A stretch of DNA of 64,000 nt from Desertivibrio insolitus (GCF_017355965.1 NZ_JAFIQW010000004.1:372001-436000); one strand, 5' to 3'; counted from the first letter of the stretch, positions 52,347 through 63,847 are shown. The notes: generated by a model from the letters alone, not told the origin. Translations and numbers: made by a program.

Positions 52347-53225
52347 ATGAGCGAGGCGAAGGCCCAGCAGGAAGTGCTGATCGTGACCGGGATGTCCGGT
52401 GCCGGTCGCTCCACCGTCGGCAACGCGCTCGAGGACCTCGGCTGGTACGTCGTCGACAACCTGCCGCCGCAGCTCATCAACACGCTCGTCGACCTCGCCG
52501 AGCACGCCGGCGACACGCTGCCGAAGATCGCCGCGGTCATCGACGTCCGCGGCGGCGCGCTCTTCTCCGAGGCGCACGCCGCCGTGCAGGCGCTGCGCAC
52601 CGGCGGAGCGAACGTGCGTGTGCTCTTCCTCGACGCCACCGACGCCGTGCTCGTGCGTCGCTTCGAGCAGGTGCGCCGCCCGCACCCGCTGCAGGGCGGC
52701 GGCACTCTGCTCGACGGCATCCTCGCCGAGCGCGCCCGGATGAGCGAGCTGCGCGGCATGAGCGACCGCATCATCGACACGTCCGACATGAACATCCACC
52801 AGCTCGCGAACGCGATCACGGAGGCGTTCCGGGAGGACGACACGCCCGGGGTGCAGGTGACCGTGATGAGCTTCGGGTTCAAGTACGGCACCCCGACCGA
52901 CGCGGATGCCGTGGCCGACGCGCGCTTCCTGCCGAACCCGTACTGGGTGCCGGAACTGCGCTCGTCCACCGGACTCGACGCGGAGGTGAGAGACTACGTG
53001 CTCGGTCAACCGGGCGCGACGGACTTCATCGAGGCCTACGCGAAGGCGCTGACGCCCGTTCTCGCGGGATACCAGCGCGAGAACAAGCGCCACGCGACGA
53101 TCGCGATCGGCTGCACGGGCGGCAAGCACCGCTCGATCGCCATGGCGGAGCGCCTCGCTCGCGAGCTGCGTGCCCTGCCCGGCGTGGCCGTCAACGTGAA
53201 GCACCGCGACCTGGGACGTGAGTGA
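52347..53225 (+). CDS. rapZ: RapZ/YvcJ-family nucleotide-binding protein
   Basis: 292 residues. P-loop in LIVTGMSGAGRSTVGNALEDLG, then WYVVDNLPPQLI and FLDATDAVLVRRFEQVRRPHPL. The C-terminal domain has FGFKYGTPTDAD, FLPNPYWVPELR and IGCTGGKHRSIAMAERLA. In enterobacteria RapZ senses amino-sugar precursors and guides RNase E; in actinobacteria the role is not settled. Next to whiA as usual. Confidence 0.93.
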   Translation: MSEAKAQQEVLIVTGMSGAGRSTVGNALEDLGWYVVDNLPPQLINTLVDLAEHAGDTLPKIAAVIDVRGGALFSEAHAAVQALRTGGANVRVLFLDATDAVLVRRFEQVRRPHPLQGGGTLLDGILAERARMSELRGMSDRIIDTSDMNIHQLANAITEAFREDDTPGVQVTVMSFGFKYGTPTDADAVADARFLPNPYWVPELRSSTGLDAEVRDYVLGQPGATDFIEAYAKALTPVLAGYQRENKRHATIAIGCTGGKHRSIAMAERLARELRALPGVAVNVKHRDLGRE

Positions 53226-53277
53226 GCCCGGCCGCGGTTGAACCCCGACCGCAGCCCGGGGGGAGGAGAGGATCGGC

Positions 53278-54258
53278 ATGGCGCTGACAGCGGACGTGAA
53301 GGACGAACTGACCCGCATCGAGGTCGGCAAGACGACGGTGCGCGCGGCGGAGCTCGCGACGGTGCTCCGGTTCGCCGGCGGCCTCCACCTGATCTCCGGC
53401 CGCATCGCGGTCGAGGCGGAGCTCGACACCGCCAACCTCGCCCGCCGCGTGCGGAAGGACCTCGCCGAGCTCTACGGCGTGCGCAGCGAGGTCTCGGTCA
53501 TCTCGGCCTCCGGCATGCGCCGGTCCAGCCAGTACCTCGTCCGCGTCGTCGAGGCGGGGGAGACCCTCGCCCGTCAGACAGGCCTGCTCGATCAGCGCCG
53601 CCGTCCGATCCGCGGCCTGCCCAACCGGCTCACGACCGGCTCCCGCGAGGAGCTGGCTGCCGTCTGGCGCGGAGCCTTCCTCGCCCAGGGAACCCTCACC
53701 GACCCCGGCCGCTCGGCCGCGCTCGAGATCAGCTGCCCCGGCAACGAGGCCGCGATGGCGCTCGTCGGCGCCGCCGGCCGGCTCGGCATCGCCGCGAAGG
53801 CCCGCGAGGTGCGCGGCGTGCACCGCGTCGTCATCCGGGAGGGCGAGGCGATCAGCGCGATGCTCGTGCACATGGGTGCGCACGAGAGCGTCGCCGCGTG
53901 GGAGGAGATGCGTCAGCGCCGCGAGGTGCGGGCCACCGCCAACCGTCTCGTGAACTTCGACGACGCGAACCTCCGTCGTTCCGCGCAGGCCGCCGTCGCG
54001 GCGTGCGCCCGGGTCGAGCGGGCGCTCGAGATCCTCGGCGACGAGGTGCCGGAGCACCTGCGCTACGCCGGCGAGCTGCGCCTCGCCCACCGCGACGCGA
54101 GCCTCGACGAGCTCGGCCAGCACGCCGACCCGCCCATGACGAAGGACGCCGTGGCCGGTCGCGTGCGCCGCCTCCTCGCGATGGCCGACAAGCGCGCGAG
54201 CGAGCGCGGCATCCCCGGCACCGACGCGAACCTGCCGCCCGAGCTCCAGGACGTCTGA
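53278..54258 (+). CDS. whiA: Sporulation/division regulator WhiA
   Basis: 326 residues, ATG preceded by GGGAGGAGAGGA. N-terminal LAGLIDADG-type half ([34 protein letters not shown]...[14 protein letters not shown]) and a C-terminal helix-turn-helix ([39 protein letters not shown]). WhiA controls cell division genes in actinobacteria. The normal cofD/yvcK-like gene between rapZ and whiA is missing: only 52 nt separate the two. Confidence 0.96.
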   Translation: MALTADVKDELTRIEVGKTTVRAAELATVLRFAGGLHLISGRIAVEAELDTANLARRVRKDLAELYGVRSEVSVISASGMRRSSQYLVRVVEAGETLARQTGLLDQRRRPIRGLPNRLTTGSREELAAVWRGAFLAQGTLTDPGRSAALEISCPGNEAAMALVGAAGRLGIAAKAREVRGVHRVVIREGEAISAMLVHMGAHESVAAWEEMRQRREVRATANRLVNFDDANLRRSAQAAVAACARVERALEILGDEVPEHLRYAGELRLAHRDASLDELGQHADPPMTKDAVAGRVRRLLAMADKRASERGIPGTDANLPPELQDV

Positions 54259-54322
54259 CCCGATCACGGGCCGGACGTTCCCGCGTCAGGAAGCTTTCAG
54301 TCCGGGTTCGGGTTGCTCTCTC

Positions 54323-54338
54323 TAGACTCGAAGAGTCT
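54323..54338 (+). promoter_or_regulatory. -10 box and overlapping palindrome before sodA
   Basis: TAGACT (54323-54328) is a likely -10. It overlaps the perfect palindrome AGACTC-GAA-GAGTCT (54324-54338), which also covers the predicted start site, about 60 nt before the sodA start codon. This position suits a repressor operator. Confidence 0.5.
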
Positions 54339-54393
54339 CCCGGCGGACGGCCGTGTGCCGTGCCGGCCGGGCCGCTACGAGAAGGAGATCCTC

Positions 54394-55020
54394 TTGGCCG
54401 AGTACACGCTGCCGGACCTGCCGTACGACTACGCGGCGCTCGAGCCGCACATCAGTGCGCGCATCATGGAGCTGCACCACGACAAGCACCACGCCACCTA
54501 CGTCGCCGGTGCGAACACGGCGATCGAGAAGCTCGCCGAGGCCCGCGAGAAGGGCGACTTCACCAACGTCAACAAGCTCGAGAAGGACCTCGCGTTCAAC
54601 CTCGGCGGCCACGTGAACCACTCGGTCTTCTGGAACAACCTCTCGCCGGACGGCGGCGACAAGCCCACCGGCGAGCTCGCGGCCGCGATCGACGAGTACT
54701 TCGGCTCCTTCGACGGCTTCCGCGGCCACTTCACCGCCGCCGCGACCGGTCTGCAGGGCTCCGGCTGGGCGGTGCTCGCATGGGACGCCATCGGTCAGCG
54801 CCTCGTCATCCACCAGCTGTTCGACCAGCAGGGCAACACGGTGCTCGGCACCATCCCCGTGCTCCAGCTCGACATGTGGGAGCACGCCTTCTACCTCGAC
54901 TACTTCAACGTCAAGGCCGACTACGTCAAGGCGTGGTGGAACATCGTGAACTGGGCGGACGCCCAGGCGCGGTTCGAGGCCGCCCGTTCGGGCGCTTCCG
55001 GGCTGCTGCTACTGTCGTAA
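54394..55020 (+). CDS. sodA: Superoxide dismutase [Mn/Fe]
   Basis: 208 residues starting at TTG 54394, with AAGGAG 7 nt upstream and the classical N-terminus [20 protein letters not shown]. Metal ligands: His in [12 protein letters not shown], His in [10 protein letters not shown], Asp and His in [13 protein letters not shown]. Dismutates superoxide in the cytosol. The C-terminus runs about ten residues past the usual end ([13 protein letters not shown]). It sits between whiA and gap with its own promoter and a following hairpin. Confidence 0.95.
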   Translation: MAEYTLPDLPYDYAALEPHISARIMELHHDKHHATYVAGANTAIEKLAEAREKGDFTNVNKLEKDLAFNLGGHVNHSVFWNNLSPDGGDKPTGELAAAIDEYFGSFDGFRGHFTAAATGLQGSGWAVLAWDAIGQRLVIHQLFDQQGNTVLGTIPVLQLDMWEHAFYLDYFNVKADYVKAWWNIVNWADAQARFEAARSGASGLLLLS

Positions 55021-56124
<1,104 letters not shown>

Positions 56125-56132
56125 GCCTCACC

Positions 56133-57350
56133 ATGGCGCTCCGCACGCTCGACAGCCTCGGGTCGCTGCGCGGCAAGACGGTCGTCGTCCGGTGTGACCT
56201 CAACGTCCCTCTGAAGGACGGGGTCATCACCGACGACGGCCGTATCCGCGCGTCCCTGCCGACGCTCAACGCCCTGCTCAACGACGGCGCGTCCGTCGTG
56301 ATCGTCTCGCACCTGGGTCGCCCCGACGGCGCCCCCGACGAGAAGTACTCGCTCCGCCCGGTCGCGGGCCGGCTCTCCGAGCTGCTGTCGAAGCCGGTCG
56401 CGTTCGCGGCCGACACCGTCGGCAGCGGCGCGCAGGAGACAGTCTCGTCGCTCGGTGAGGGCGAGGTCGCGCTGCTCGAGAACCTCCGGTTCAACCCGGG
56501 GGAGACGTCGAAGGATCCCGGTGAACGCCGGGCCTTCGCCGAGAAGCTCGCGGCCTTCGGCGACGCCTTCGTCTCCGACGGCTTCGGCGTCGTCCACCGT
56601 AAGCAGGCGAGCGTGTACGAGCTCGCGGAGCTGCTGCCGAGCGCGGCCGGCACCCTCATCGCCTCCGAGCTCGAGGTGCTGGAACGCCTCACCGAGTCGC
56701 CCGAGCGCCCCTACGCGGTCGTGCTCGGCGGCTCGAAGGTCTCCGACAAGCTCGGCGTGATCGAGCACCTGCTGCCCCGCGTAGACACGCTGCTGATCGG
56801 CGGCGGCATGCTGTTCACCTTCCTCGCGGCTCAGGGCCACAAGGTGGGCTCGAGCCTGCTCGAGGAGGATCAGCTCGACACCGTGCGCGGCTACCTCGCC
56901 GAGGCGGAGCAGCGGGGCATCAGCATCGTGCTGCCGACCGACGTCGTCGTGGCGTCGAAGTTCGGCGCCGACGCGGAGCACGTCGTGACCGCGGCCGACA
57001 CGATCGAGGACACTCCGTTCGGCTCCGGCGGCCTCGGTCTCGACATCGGGCCCGACTCGGCGGCGCAGTTCGCCGAGATCGTCCGCGGCGCGAAGACCGT
57101 GTTCTGGAACGGCCCCATGGGCGTCTTCGAGCTCGAGCCGTTCGCGGCGGGCACGAAGGCCGTCGCGCAGGCGCTGACCGAGGTCGACGGTCTCGCCGTC
57201 GTCGGCGGTGGAGACTCCGCGGCCGCCGTGCGCGCGCTCGGCTTCTCCGACGACCAGTTCGGCCACATCTCGACCGGCGGCGGCGCGAGCCTCGAGTTCC
57301 TCGAGGGCAAGGAACTGCCCGGCCTCACGATCCTCGGATGGAACCAGTGA
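56133..57350 (+). CDS. pgk: Phosphoglycerate kinase
   Basis: 405 residues; ATP-forming glycolytic kinase. N-terminal [11 protein letters not shown], substrate segment [32 protein letters not shown], nucleotide domain [20 protein letters not shown] and [13 protein letters not shown] is 8 nt after the gap stop with no clear Shine-Dalgarno, so coupling to gap is likely. Confidence 0.97.
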   Translation: MALRTLDSLGSLRGKTVVVRCDLNVPLKDGVITDDGRIRASLPTLNALLNDGASVVIVSHLGRPDGAPDEKYSLRPVAGRLSELLSKPVAFAADTVGSGAQETVSSLGEGEVALLENLRFNPGETSKDPGERRAFAEKLAAFGDAFVSDGFGVVHRKQASVYELAELLPSAAGTLIASELEVLERLTESPERPYAVVLGGSKVSDKLGVIEHLLPRVDTLLIGGGMLFTFLAAQGHKVGSSLLEEDQLDTVRGYLAEAEQRGISIVLPTDVVVASKFGADAEHVVTAADTIEDTPFGSGGLGLDIGPDSAAQFAEIVRGAKTVFWNGPMGVFELEPFAAGTKAVAQALTEVDGLAVVGGGDSAAAVRALGFSDDQFGHISTGGGASLEFLEGKELPGLTILGWNQ

Positions 57351-58135
57351 CCACGCTCCGTACCCCGTTCATCGCCGGCAACTGGAAGATGAACCTCGAC
57401 CACCTGCAGTCGATCGCGTTCGTGCAGAAGCTCGCCTGGGCTCTGAAGGACGCGCAGCACGACTACTCGGCCGTCGAGGTCGCCGTGTTCCCGCCGTTCA
57501 CCGACCTGCGCAGCGTGCAGACGCTCGTGTCGGCGGACAAGCTCGAGCTCGGCTACGGCGCTCAGGACCTCTCGCAGCACGACTCCGGGGCCTACACCGG
57601 CGAGATCAGCGGTGCGTTCCTCGCGAAGCTCGAGTGCTCGTACGTGATCATCGGTCACAGCGAGCGGCGCACGCTGCACGACGAGACCGACGAGGTCGTC
57701 GCGGCCAAGACAGCCGCGGCCCTCCGCCACGGCATCGTGCCAGTGGTGTGCGTCGGCGAGACGGCCGAGGACCTCGAGAAGCACGGCGCGAGCGCCGTCC
57801 CCGTGGCGCAGCTCACGCGGGTGCTCGAGTCGGTTCCGGCGGACGCCGAGATCGTCGTCGCGTACGAGCCCGTCTGGGCGATCGGTTCCGGTCAGGCCGC
57901 AACGCCGGAGCAGGCGGAGACCGTCTGCGCCGCCCTGCGCGACACGCTGCGTCCCGCGCTCGGCGAGGAGTTCGCATCGAGGACGCGCATCCTCTACGGC
58001 GGTTCGGTCAAGGCGGCCAACATCGCGAGCTTCATGCGCCAGGCGAACGTCGACGGGGCTCTCGTCGGCGGGGCGAGCCTCGACGTCGACGAGTTCTCGA
58101 GCATCGCCCGTTTCCAGAAGCACGTCGGCATCTGA
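57347..58135 (+). CDS. tpiA: Triosephosphate isomerase
   Basis: 262 residues from GTG overlapping the pgk stop (GTGA). Substrate residues in FIAGNWKMN, catalytic His in VIIGHSERR, catalytic Glu in [11 protein letters not shown], and phosphate-site [11 protein letters not shown] and ALVGGASL. An ATG 9 nt further upstream (57338) is an alternative start that adds Met-Glu-Pro. Confidence 0.96.
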   Translation: MTTLRTPFIAGNWKMNLDHLQSIAFVQKLAWALKDAQHDYSAVEVAVFPPFTDLRSVQTLVSADKLELGYGAQDLSQHDSGAYTGEISGAFLAKLECSYVIIGHSERRTLHDETDEVVAAKTAAALRHGIVPVVCVGETAEDLEKHGASAVPVAQLTRVLESVPADAEIVVAYEPVWAIGSGQAATPEQAETVCAALRDTLRPALGEEFASRTRILYGGSVKAANIASFMRQANVDGALVGGASLDVDEFSSIARFQKHVGI

Positions 58136-58176
58136 CCCGCCGGAGGCGGTCTCTCGGCCGTCTTTCAGCGCTCCGT

Positions 58177-58182
58177 TATACT
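58177..58182 (+). promoter_or_regulatory. -10 box (TATACT) for secG
   Basis: TATACT, one base from consensus, 35 nt before the secG GTG. It suggests secG-rbpA has its own promoter apart from the glycolytic block. Confidence 0.55.
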
Positions 58183-58216
58183 GACATCCGTTTCACTACG
58201 GTTCGAAAGGCTCTTC

Positions 58217-58468
58217 GTGGAGATTCTCGCAGTCGTCCTGCAGGTCATCCTGGGCATCACCAGCCTGCTGCTGACCCTGCTCATCCTGCTCCACCGCGGA
58301 CGCGGTGGCGGCCTCTCCGACATGTTCGGCGGCGGCGTCACCTCCAGCCTCGGTGCGTCGGGGGTGGCCGAGCGCAACCTGAACCGGATCACCATCATCC
58401 TCGGGCTCGTCTGGATCACGTGCGTGATCGTGCTCGGGCTCATCACCAAGTTCAACGCGGGAGCGTAG
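58217..58468 (+). CDS. secG: Preprotein translocase subunit SecG
   Basis: 83 residues from GTG with GAAAGG upstream. Two membrane helices around the conserved cytoplasmic loop: ILAVVLQVILGITSLLLTLL, LHRGRGGGLSDMFGGGVTSS, then ITIILGLVWITCVIVLGL. Accessory subunit of the SecYEG channel. Position after tpiA is conserved across actinobacteria. Confidence 0.95.
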   Translation: MEILAVVLQVILGITSLLLTLLILLHRGRGGGLSDMFGGGVTSSLGASGVAERNLNRITIILGLVWITCVIVLGLITKFNAGA

Positions 58469-58470
58469 CC

Positions 58471-58833
58471 ATGGTCGCAGGAAGCAGCGCAATCCGGGGG
58501 TCGCGCGTCGGCGCCGGCCCGATGGGGGAGCAGGACCGCGGGTTCCACGCCGAGCGTGTCGCCGTGTCGTACTGGGACGCCCTCGGCAACGAGACGGTCC
58601 GCTACTTCGCGGCGAACCTGCCCACGGAGGAGATCCCCGACGTCATCGATTGCCCGCAGTCGGGTCTCCCGGCCGGTCGTGACAAGGAGAACCCTCCACT
58701 CATGCCGAAGACCGAGCCGTACAAGACGCACCTCGCCTACGTGAAGGAGCGCCGCACCGACGAGGAGGCCGCCCAGCTCCTCGAGGAGGCGCTGCAGCAG
58801 CTGCGCGCCCGTCGCGGCACGACGGCCCCGTAA
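58471..58833 (+). CDS. rbpA: RNA polymerase-binding protein RbpA
   Basis: 120 residues, ATG 2 nt after the secG stop. N-terminal AIRGSRVGAGPMGEQDRG, core with VSYWDALGNETVRYFAANLP...VIDCPQSGLPAG, and the C-terminal sigma-interaction helix KTHLAYVKERRTDEEAAQLLEEALQQLRARRG. RbpA stabilises RNA polymerase with the main sigma factor and helps promoter opening. It exists only in actinobacteria and supports the taxonomic call. Confidence 0.96.
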   Translation: MVAGSSAIRGSRVGAGPMGEQDRGFHAERVAVSYWDALGNETVRYFAANLPTEEIPDVIDCPQSGLPAGRDKENPPLMPKTEPYKTHLAYVKERRTDEEAAQLLEEALQQLRARRGTTAP

Positions 58834-58853
58834 GCGCTCGCAACGCAACGAAG

Positions 58854-58884
58854 AAGCCCCGCGGATGATTCATCCGCGGGGCTT
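58854..58884. terminator. Bidirectional terminator between rbpA and pgl
   Basis: 14-bp perfect stem AAGCCCCGCGGATG (58854-58867) / CATCCGCGGGGCTT (58871-58884), 3-nt loop, followed by TCTCGTCG. It serves both convergent genes. Confidence 0.85.
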
Positions 58885-58902
58885 TCTCGTCGTGTGCGCC
58901 GG

Positions 58903-59673
58903 TCAGTAGCTCGGCGCGATGAGGTTCTCGGGCACCTCGGCGGCTGCGTCCTTGTCGACGAAGAACACCGTGCGCTTGCGTCCCTGCGCACCCGCGGCAG
59001 GCACCTCGTGCACGCTCGCGCCGGCGAGGGCGAGGCCGAGTGCGCCCGCCTTGTCGCTGCCGGCGAGCACGAGCCAGATCCGGTCCGCCGAGTTGATGAC
59101 GGGCAGGGTGAGGCTGAGCCGCTCCGGCGGCGGCTTGGGGGAGTTGCGCACCGAGATCACGCACTCCTCGGTCACCTTCGGTCCGCTCCGCTCCGGGAAG
59201 AGCGACGCGATGTGCCCGTCGGGTCCGACGCCGAGGAACAGGATGTCGAAGACAGGCGCCTTCTTGCCCTCGGGCGCCGCGGCACGGAGTTCGGCCGCAT
59301 ACTGCGCGGACGCCTCGTCGAGGCCGATGCCGGCGTCCGACGCCGCGAAGGGGTGGATCTGCTCCGGCGCGAGCGGCAGGTGGTCGAGCAGCGCTGCGCG
59401 CGCCTGCACCTCGTTGCGCTCGGGGTCGCCGGCGGGCAGCCAGCGCTCGTCACCCCACCAGAAGTGCACGCGCGACCAATCGAGGGTGTCCCGCGCGGCC
59501 GAGGCGTTGATCGCCTCGAGCACCGCGGAACCCATCGTGCCGCCGGTCAGGGCGACGTGCGCGAGTTCCTTCTCGTCGAGGATGTCGATCATCTTCGTCA
59601 GGAACCGCGCCGCCACCGACCCGGCCAGGGACGCCTTATCCGGGTGAACCAGCACCCGCCGTTCGTTCGTCAT
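58903..59673 (-). CDS. pgl: 6-phosphogluconolactonase
   Basis: 256 residues. Hydrolyses the lactone made by Zwf. HVALTGGTMGSAVLEAI, HFWWGDERWLPAGDPERNE, ILFLGVGPDGHIASLFP and VINSADRIWLVLAGSDKA are the family motifs. Last gene of the tal-pgi-zwf-opcA-pgl run, 34 nt after opcA. Confidence 0.95.
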   Translation of the reverse strand: MTNERRVLVHPDKASLAGSVAARFLTKMIDILDEKELAHVALTGGTMGSAVLEAINASAARDTLDWSRVHFWWGDERWLPAGDPERNEVQARAALLDHLPLAPEQIHPFAASDAGIGLDEASAQYAAELRAAAPEGKKAPVFDILFLGVGPDGHIASLFPERSGPKVTEECVISVRNSPKPPPERLSLTLPVINSADRIWLVLAGSDKAGALGLALAGASVHEVPAAGAQGRKRTVFFVDKDAAAEVPENLIAPSY

Positions 59674-59707
59674 CGGGAGCCGACCTCGCCTCCCGCTAGA
59701 AAGCCAC

Positions 59708-60670
59708 TCACCCTTCCGAGGCTACCGTGCTCGGAACCTCCAGTTGACCGACGCCCTGACGAACGACGGCACCGAAGAGGTCGTCCGGGCCCATGCGGCG
59801 CAGCTCCTCGGCGAGGCAGTCGCGGAGGCTGCGGCGCGGCAGGGAGATGTCGTGGGTCGGCTGGTTGGGCTGCGAGAGGGTCGCGACGTTCGGCACGGAG
59901 CGCTCGAGCTCGACGATCCCGGATGCCCGGTGCAGCCGCACCCCGTGGATGCCGCTCGACCCGGTCGCCCGGCTCGTGAACTCGAGGTGCACGGGCACCT
60001 GCAGCTGCAGCTGCAGCCACGCGGCGAGCAGGAGCGTCGAGGGGGAGTCGGCGGCGCCGCTCACCTCGACCGCGGTGATCTGCTCGTACGGCGGCTGGTC
60101 GAGCACCGCGGCGAGCTGGGCGCGCCACAGCGTGAGCCGCGTCCAGGCGAAGTCGGTGTCGCCCGGCGTGTACGAGGAGCCGAGAGCACGGATGGCCTCG
60201 TCCGGGTCGGGCGCGCTGGCGGCATCCGTGATCCGGCGCTGAGCGATGCGCCCGAGAGCGGACCGGCCGATGGACTGCGGCGCGGGGCCGGGCCACCAGG
60301 CGACGACGGGAGCGTCGGGCAGCAGCAGCGCCGTGACGAGCCCCTCCTCGTCGCTCGCGGTGTCCCCGTAGGCGCGGAGCACGATGACCTCGCTCGCGCC
60401 GGCGTCGCCACCGACGCGGATCTGGGCGTCGAGGCGCCCCTCCTCGTTCTTGGTGGCGCCGGTGCGGTCGGCGGAGACGACGATGACCCGCATGGGGTGC
60501 TCGCGGCTCGCGTCGTTCGCGGCCTCGATCGCCTCCTCCTCCTCACCGAGCGTCGCGGCGATGACGAGGGTCAGCACGCGACCGAGGGCGACGGCGCCGC
60601 CCTCCTCGCGGATCTTGACGAGGGTCTTCGAGACCGCGCTCGTCGTGGTGTCGGGCAGATCGACGATCAC
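59708..60670 (-). CDS. opcA: Glucose-6-phosphate dehydrogenase assembly protein OpcA
   Basis: 320 residues from GTG overlapping the zwf stop (GTGA). IVDLPDTTTSAVSKTLVKIREEGGAVALGRVLTLV is the typical start, and LPDAPVVAWWPG with the ITDAASAPDPDEAIR segment follows. OpcA binds and activates Zwf in actinobacteria and cyanobacteria. Direct coupling to zwf fits an equimolar partner. Confidence 0.94.
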   Translation of the reverse strand: MIVDLPDTTTSAVSKTLVKIREEGGAVALGRVLTLVIAATLGEEEEAIEAANDASREHPMRVIVVSADRTGATKNEEGRLDAQIRVGGDAGASEVIVLRAYGDTASDEEGLVTALLLPDAPVVAWWPGPAPQSIGRSALGRIAQRRITDAASAPDPDEAIRALGSSYTPGDTDFAWTRLTLWRAQLAAVLDQPPYEQITAVEVSGAADSPSTLLLAAWLQLQLQVPVHLEFTSRATGSSGIHGVRLHRASGIVELERSVPNVATLSQPNQPTHDISLPRRSLRDCLAEELRRMGPDDLFGAVVRQGVGQLEVPSTVASEG

Positions 60671-62208
60671 GGACGCCTCCAGACTCGGTTGTCCCGGGCG
60701 AGGAGCTCGTCGGCGGACGACGGGCCCCACGTACCGGGACGGTACTGCTCGGGCTGACCCTGGGTCGCCCAGAACTCCTCGATCGGGTCGAGGATCTTCC
60801 AGGAGAGCTCGACCTCCTCGTGGCGGGGGAACAGGGGCGGGTCGCCGAGGAGCACGTCGAGAATGAGTCGCTCGTACGCCTCGGGGCTCGCCTCGGTGAA
60901 CGCGTGGCCGTAGCCGAAGTCCATCGTCACGTCGCGCACCTGCATGCCCGCGCCCGGTACCTTCGAGCCGAAGCGGATCGTGACGCCCTCGTCGGGCTGC
61001 ACGCGGATGACGAGGGCGTTCTGCCCGAGCGCCGCCGTCTGCGCCTCGGCGAAGAGGTACTGCGGCGCGCGCTTGAAGACCACGGCGATCTCGGTCACGC
61101 GGCGACCGAGACGCTTGCCGGCACGCAGATAGAACGGCACGCCCGACCAGCGCCGGGTGCCGATGTCGAGTCGCATGGCCGCGAAGGTCTCCGTCGTGGA
61201 CTCGGGGTTCATCCCCTCCTCCTCGAGGAAGCCGGGCACGCGCTCGCCACCCTGCCAGCCGCTGGAGTACTGGCCGCGGGCCGTCGCCGTGGCGAGGTCC
61301 TTCGGCAGCCGCACGGCCGAGAGCACCTTCTCCTTCTCGGCCCGCAGGTCGGCCGCGTCGAAGGAGACGGGCTCCTCCATCGCGGTCAGCGCGAGCAGCT
61401 GGAGCAGGTGGTTCTGGATGACGTCGCGCGCAGCGCCGATGCCGTCGTAGTAGCCGGCACGGCCGCCCACGCCGATGTCCTCGGCCATCGTGATCTGCAC
61501 GTGGTCGACGTAGTTGGCGTTCCAGATCGGCTCGAACAGCTGGTTGGCGAACCGCAGCGCGAGGATGTTCTGGACCGTCTCCTTGCCGAGGTAGTGGTCG
61601 ATGCGGAACACCGAGTCCGGCGGGAAGACGCTCTCGACGACCGCGTTGAGCTCGCGGGCGGTCTTGAGGTCGCTACCGAACGGCTTCTCGATGACGACGC
61701 GCCGCCACTTGCCCTCCACCTGGTCGGCGAGCCCCGACTTGCGCAGCTGCTCGGTGACGAGCGGGAACGCCTTCGGGGGGATCGACAGGTAGTAGGCGTG
61801 ATTGCCCATCGTGCCGCGCTCGCGGTCGAGCTCGTCCACGACCTCGCGCAGGTGCTCGAACGCCTCGTCGGAGTCGAACTCGCCCTGCACGAAGCGGATG
61901 CCCTGTGCGAGCTGCCGCCACACGTCCTCGTCGAACGGGGTGCGGGCGTACTGCTTGACCGCCTCGTAGACGACCTTCTCGAAGTCCTGGTCCTCCCAGT
62001 CGCGCCGTGCGAAGCCGACGAGCGCGAAGCCCGGGGGCAGAAGCCCCCGGTTCGCGAGGTCGTACACGGCGGGCATCAGCTTCTTGCGCGACAGGTCGCC
62101 CGTCACGCCGAAGATGATGAGGGCGCTGGGCCCTGCGATGCGGTTCAGTCGGCGGTCGGAGGGCAACCGCAGCGGGTTGTACTCCGGCGTGATGTCCACC
62201 GGTGGCAT
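60667..62208 (-). CDS. zwf: Glucose-6-phosphate 1-dehydrogenase
   Basis: 513 residues. NADP-binding IIFGVTGDLSRKKLMPAVYDLANRG, active-site segment RIDHYLGKETVQNILALRFAN, EKPFGSDLKTARELN, and a C-terminal FYLRAGKRLGRR substrate/NADP site. First step of the oxidative pentose phosphate pathway. ATG at 62208, 43 nt after pgi. Confidence 0.97.
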   Translation of the reverse strand: MPPVDITPEYNPLRLPSDRRLNRIAGPSALIIFGVTGDLSRKKLMPAVYDLANRGLLPPGFALVGFARRDWEDQDFEKVVYEAVKQYARTPFDEDVWRQLAQGIRFVQGEFDSDEAFEHLREVVDELDRERGTMGNHAYYLSIPPKAFPLVTEQLRKSGLADQVEGKWRRVVIEKPFGSDLKTARELNAVVESVFPPDSVFRIDHYLGKETVQNILALRFANQLFEPIWNANYVDHVQITMAEDIGVGGRAGYYDGIGAARDVIQNHLLQLLALTAMEEPVSFDAADLRAEKEKVLSAVRLPKDLATATARGQYSSGWQGGERVPGFLEEEGMNPESTTETFAAMRLDIGTRRWSGVPFYLRAGKRLGRRVTEIAVVFKRAPQYLFAEAQTAALGQNALVIRVQPDEGVTIRFGSKVPGAGMQVRDVTMDFGYGHAFTEASPEAYERLILDVLLGDPPLFPRHEEVELSWKILDPIEEFWATQGQPEQYRPGTWGPSSADELLARDNRVWRRP

Positions 62209-62251
62209 GGAGTGTGGGTTCTTCTTTCTCTGGGGGATGTCAGAGCGCGCG

Positions 62252-63847
62252 TCAGAGCGCCGCGAGCAGGGCCCGGATGCCGCTCTCGGCGTCGGTCAGC
62301 GTCAGCGTGAGCACCGGACGACCGTGGTCCTCGAGCACCGACGCGTCACCCGAGGCCTGAGCCTGGATGAGCTGACCGAACGTGAACGGACGCTCCGGGA
62401 TCTCGAGGTCCTCCGCCGGCGTGCCGGTGATCTGGAGGAAGACGCCGATCGCGGGGCCGCCCTTGTGGTACTGGCCGGTCGAGTGCAGGAAGCGGGGGCC
62501 CCACCCGAAGGTGACGGGACGCCCGGTCGCCGCGGCGAGCTTGTCGCGCAGCGCCTCGAGCTCCGGGTAGCGGAGCCGGTCGAGGTAGGCCTGGATCGAG
62601 ACGTAGCCGTTCTCGGGCAGCTGCGCGAGCAGCGCCTTCACGGCGTCCTCGACGCTGTCCACGCCCGAGACGACGGACTCCGTGCCGCGCACCTCGATGC
62701 CGCTCGCAGCGAACGCCGGGGCGGCGGGCTCGGGGCGCGCGTCGAGCAGGCCGCGCGCGGCGACCTTGGCGGACTCCACGTCGGGCTGGTCGAACGGGTT
62801 GATGCCGAGGAGACGGCCCGCGACGGCGGTGGCGTACTCCCAGGTCAGCATGAGCGCGCCGAGCTGACCGGTCATCTCGACCTCGCCCTCGGCCACGTCC
62901 TCGGTCGCGCGCGGGTCGGCGACGAGGCGCACGACCTGCAGGTCGGCCGGGGGAGCGGCGAGCTCGGGGGCATCCGTGCCGAAGACGACCGGCAGCAGGC
63001 CGCGGCCGATCTTGCCCGTCGACTCGGCGATGAGCTGCTCGGCCCAGTCCGCGAAGCCGACGATGTGGGTGCCGTCGGCGACGATGGCGAGCTTGTCCTT
63101 GAGCGGCTGCGTGCCGGCGATCGCGGCGCCGAGGATGAGCCCCGGGTTCGAGGCGTCGTCCTGCGTGAGCGACGGCAGCGCCGACTCGGCGGCGTCGAGC
63201 AGCCCGCGGATGTCGGCACCCGCGAGCCCGCTCGGCACCAGGCCGAACGCGGTGAGCGCGGAGTAGCGTCCGCCGACGGTCGGGTCGGCGTTGAAGACGC
63301 GGTAGCCGGTCGCGCGGGCCGACTCGTCGAGCGGCGAGCCCGGGTCGGTCACGATGACGATGCGCTCGGTCGGGTCGATGCCGGCGTCGCTGAACGCCTT
63401 CTCGTACACCCGGCGCTGGCTGTCGGTCTCGACGGTCGAGCCCGACTTCGACGACACGACGAGCGCGGTGCGCTCGAGGCGGTCGTTCAGCGCGGAGAGC
63501 ACCTGGCCGGGGTCGGTGGAGTCGAGCACCGTGAGCTCGACGCCCTCGGTGCGCGTGATGACCTCGGGCGCGAGCGACGAGCCGCCCATGCCCGCGAGCA
63601 CGATGTGGTCGACGCCCTTGCCGGCGAGCTCCTCGCGCAGGGCGAGGATCTCGTCGACGAGGGGACGGCTCACGGCGACGGCCGACGTCCAGCCGAGGCG
63701 CTTCGACGCCTCGGACTCGGCGTCCGGACCCCACAGGGTCGCGTCGAGCGCGGTGATGCGGCTCGCGACCTCGTCCGCGATCAGCTGCGGGACGACCCGC
63801 TCGACGGCTTCACCGGCCGCGCCGGTGGCGTGGATCCAGACGGTCAC
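62252..63847 (-). CDS. pgi: Glucose-6-phosphate isomerase
   Basis: 531 residues from GTG overlapping the tal stop (GTGA). SIS-domain protein of the type often found beside or fused to transaldolase: [35 protein letters not shown], and a C-terminal [19 protein letters not shown]. Interconverts glucose 6-phosphate and fructose 6-phosphate, linking the PTS/glycolysis side with the pentose phosphate genes. Confidence 0.93.
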   Translation of the reverse strand: MTVWIHATGAAGEAVERVVPQLIADEVASRITALDATLWGPDAESEASKRLGWTSAVAVSRPLVDEILALREELAGKGVDHIVLAGMGGSSLAPEVITRTEGVELTVLDSTDPGQVLSALNDRLERTALVVSSKSGSTVETDSQRRVYEKAFSDAGIDPTERIVIVTDPGSPLDESARATGYRVFNADPTVGGRYSALTAFGLVPSGLAGADIRGLLDAAESALPSLTQDDASNPGLILGAAIAGTQPLKDKLAIVADGTHIVGFADWAEQLIAESTGKIGRGLLPVVFGTDAPELAAPPADLQVVRLVADPRATEDVAEGEVEMTGQLGALMLTWEYATAVAGRLLGINPFDQPDVESAKVAARGLLDARPEPAAPAFAASGIEVRGTESVVSGVDSVEDAVKALLAQLPENGYVSIQAYLDRLRYPELEALRDKLAAATGRPVTFGWGPRFLHSTGQYHKGGPAIGVFLQITGTPAEDLEIPERPFTFGQLIQAQASGDASVLEDHGRPVLTLTLTDAESGIRALLAAL

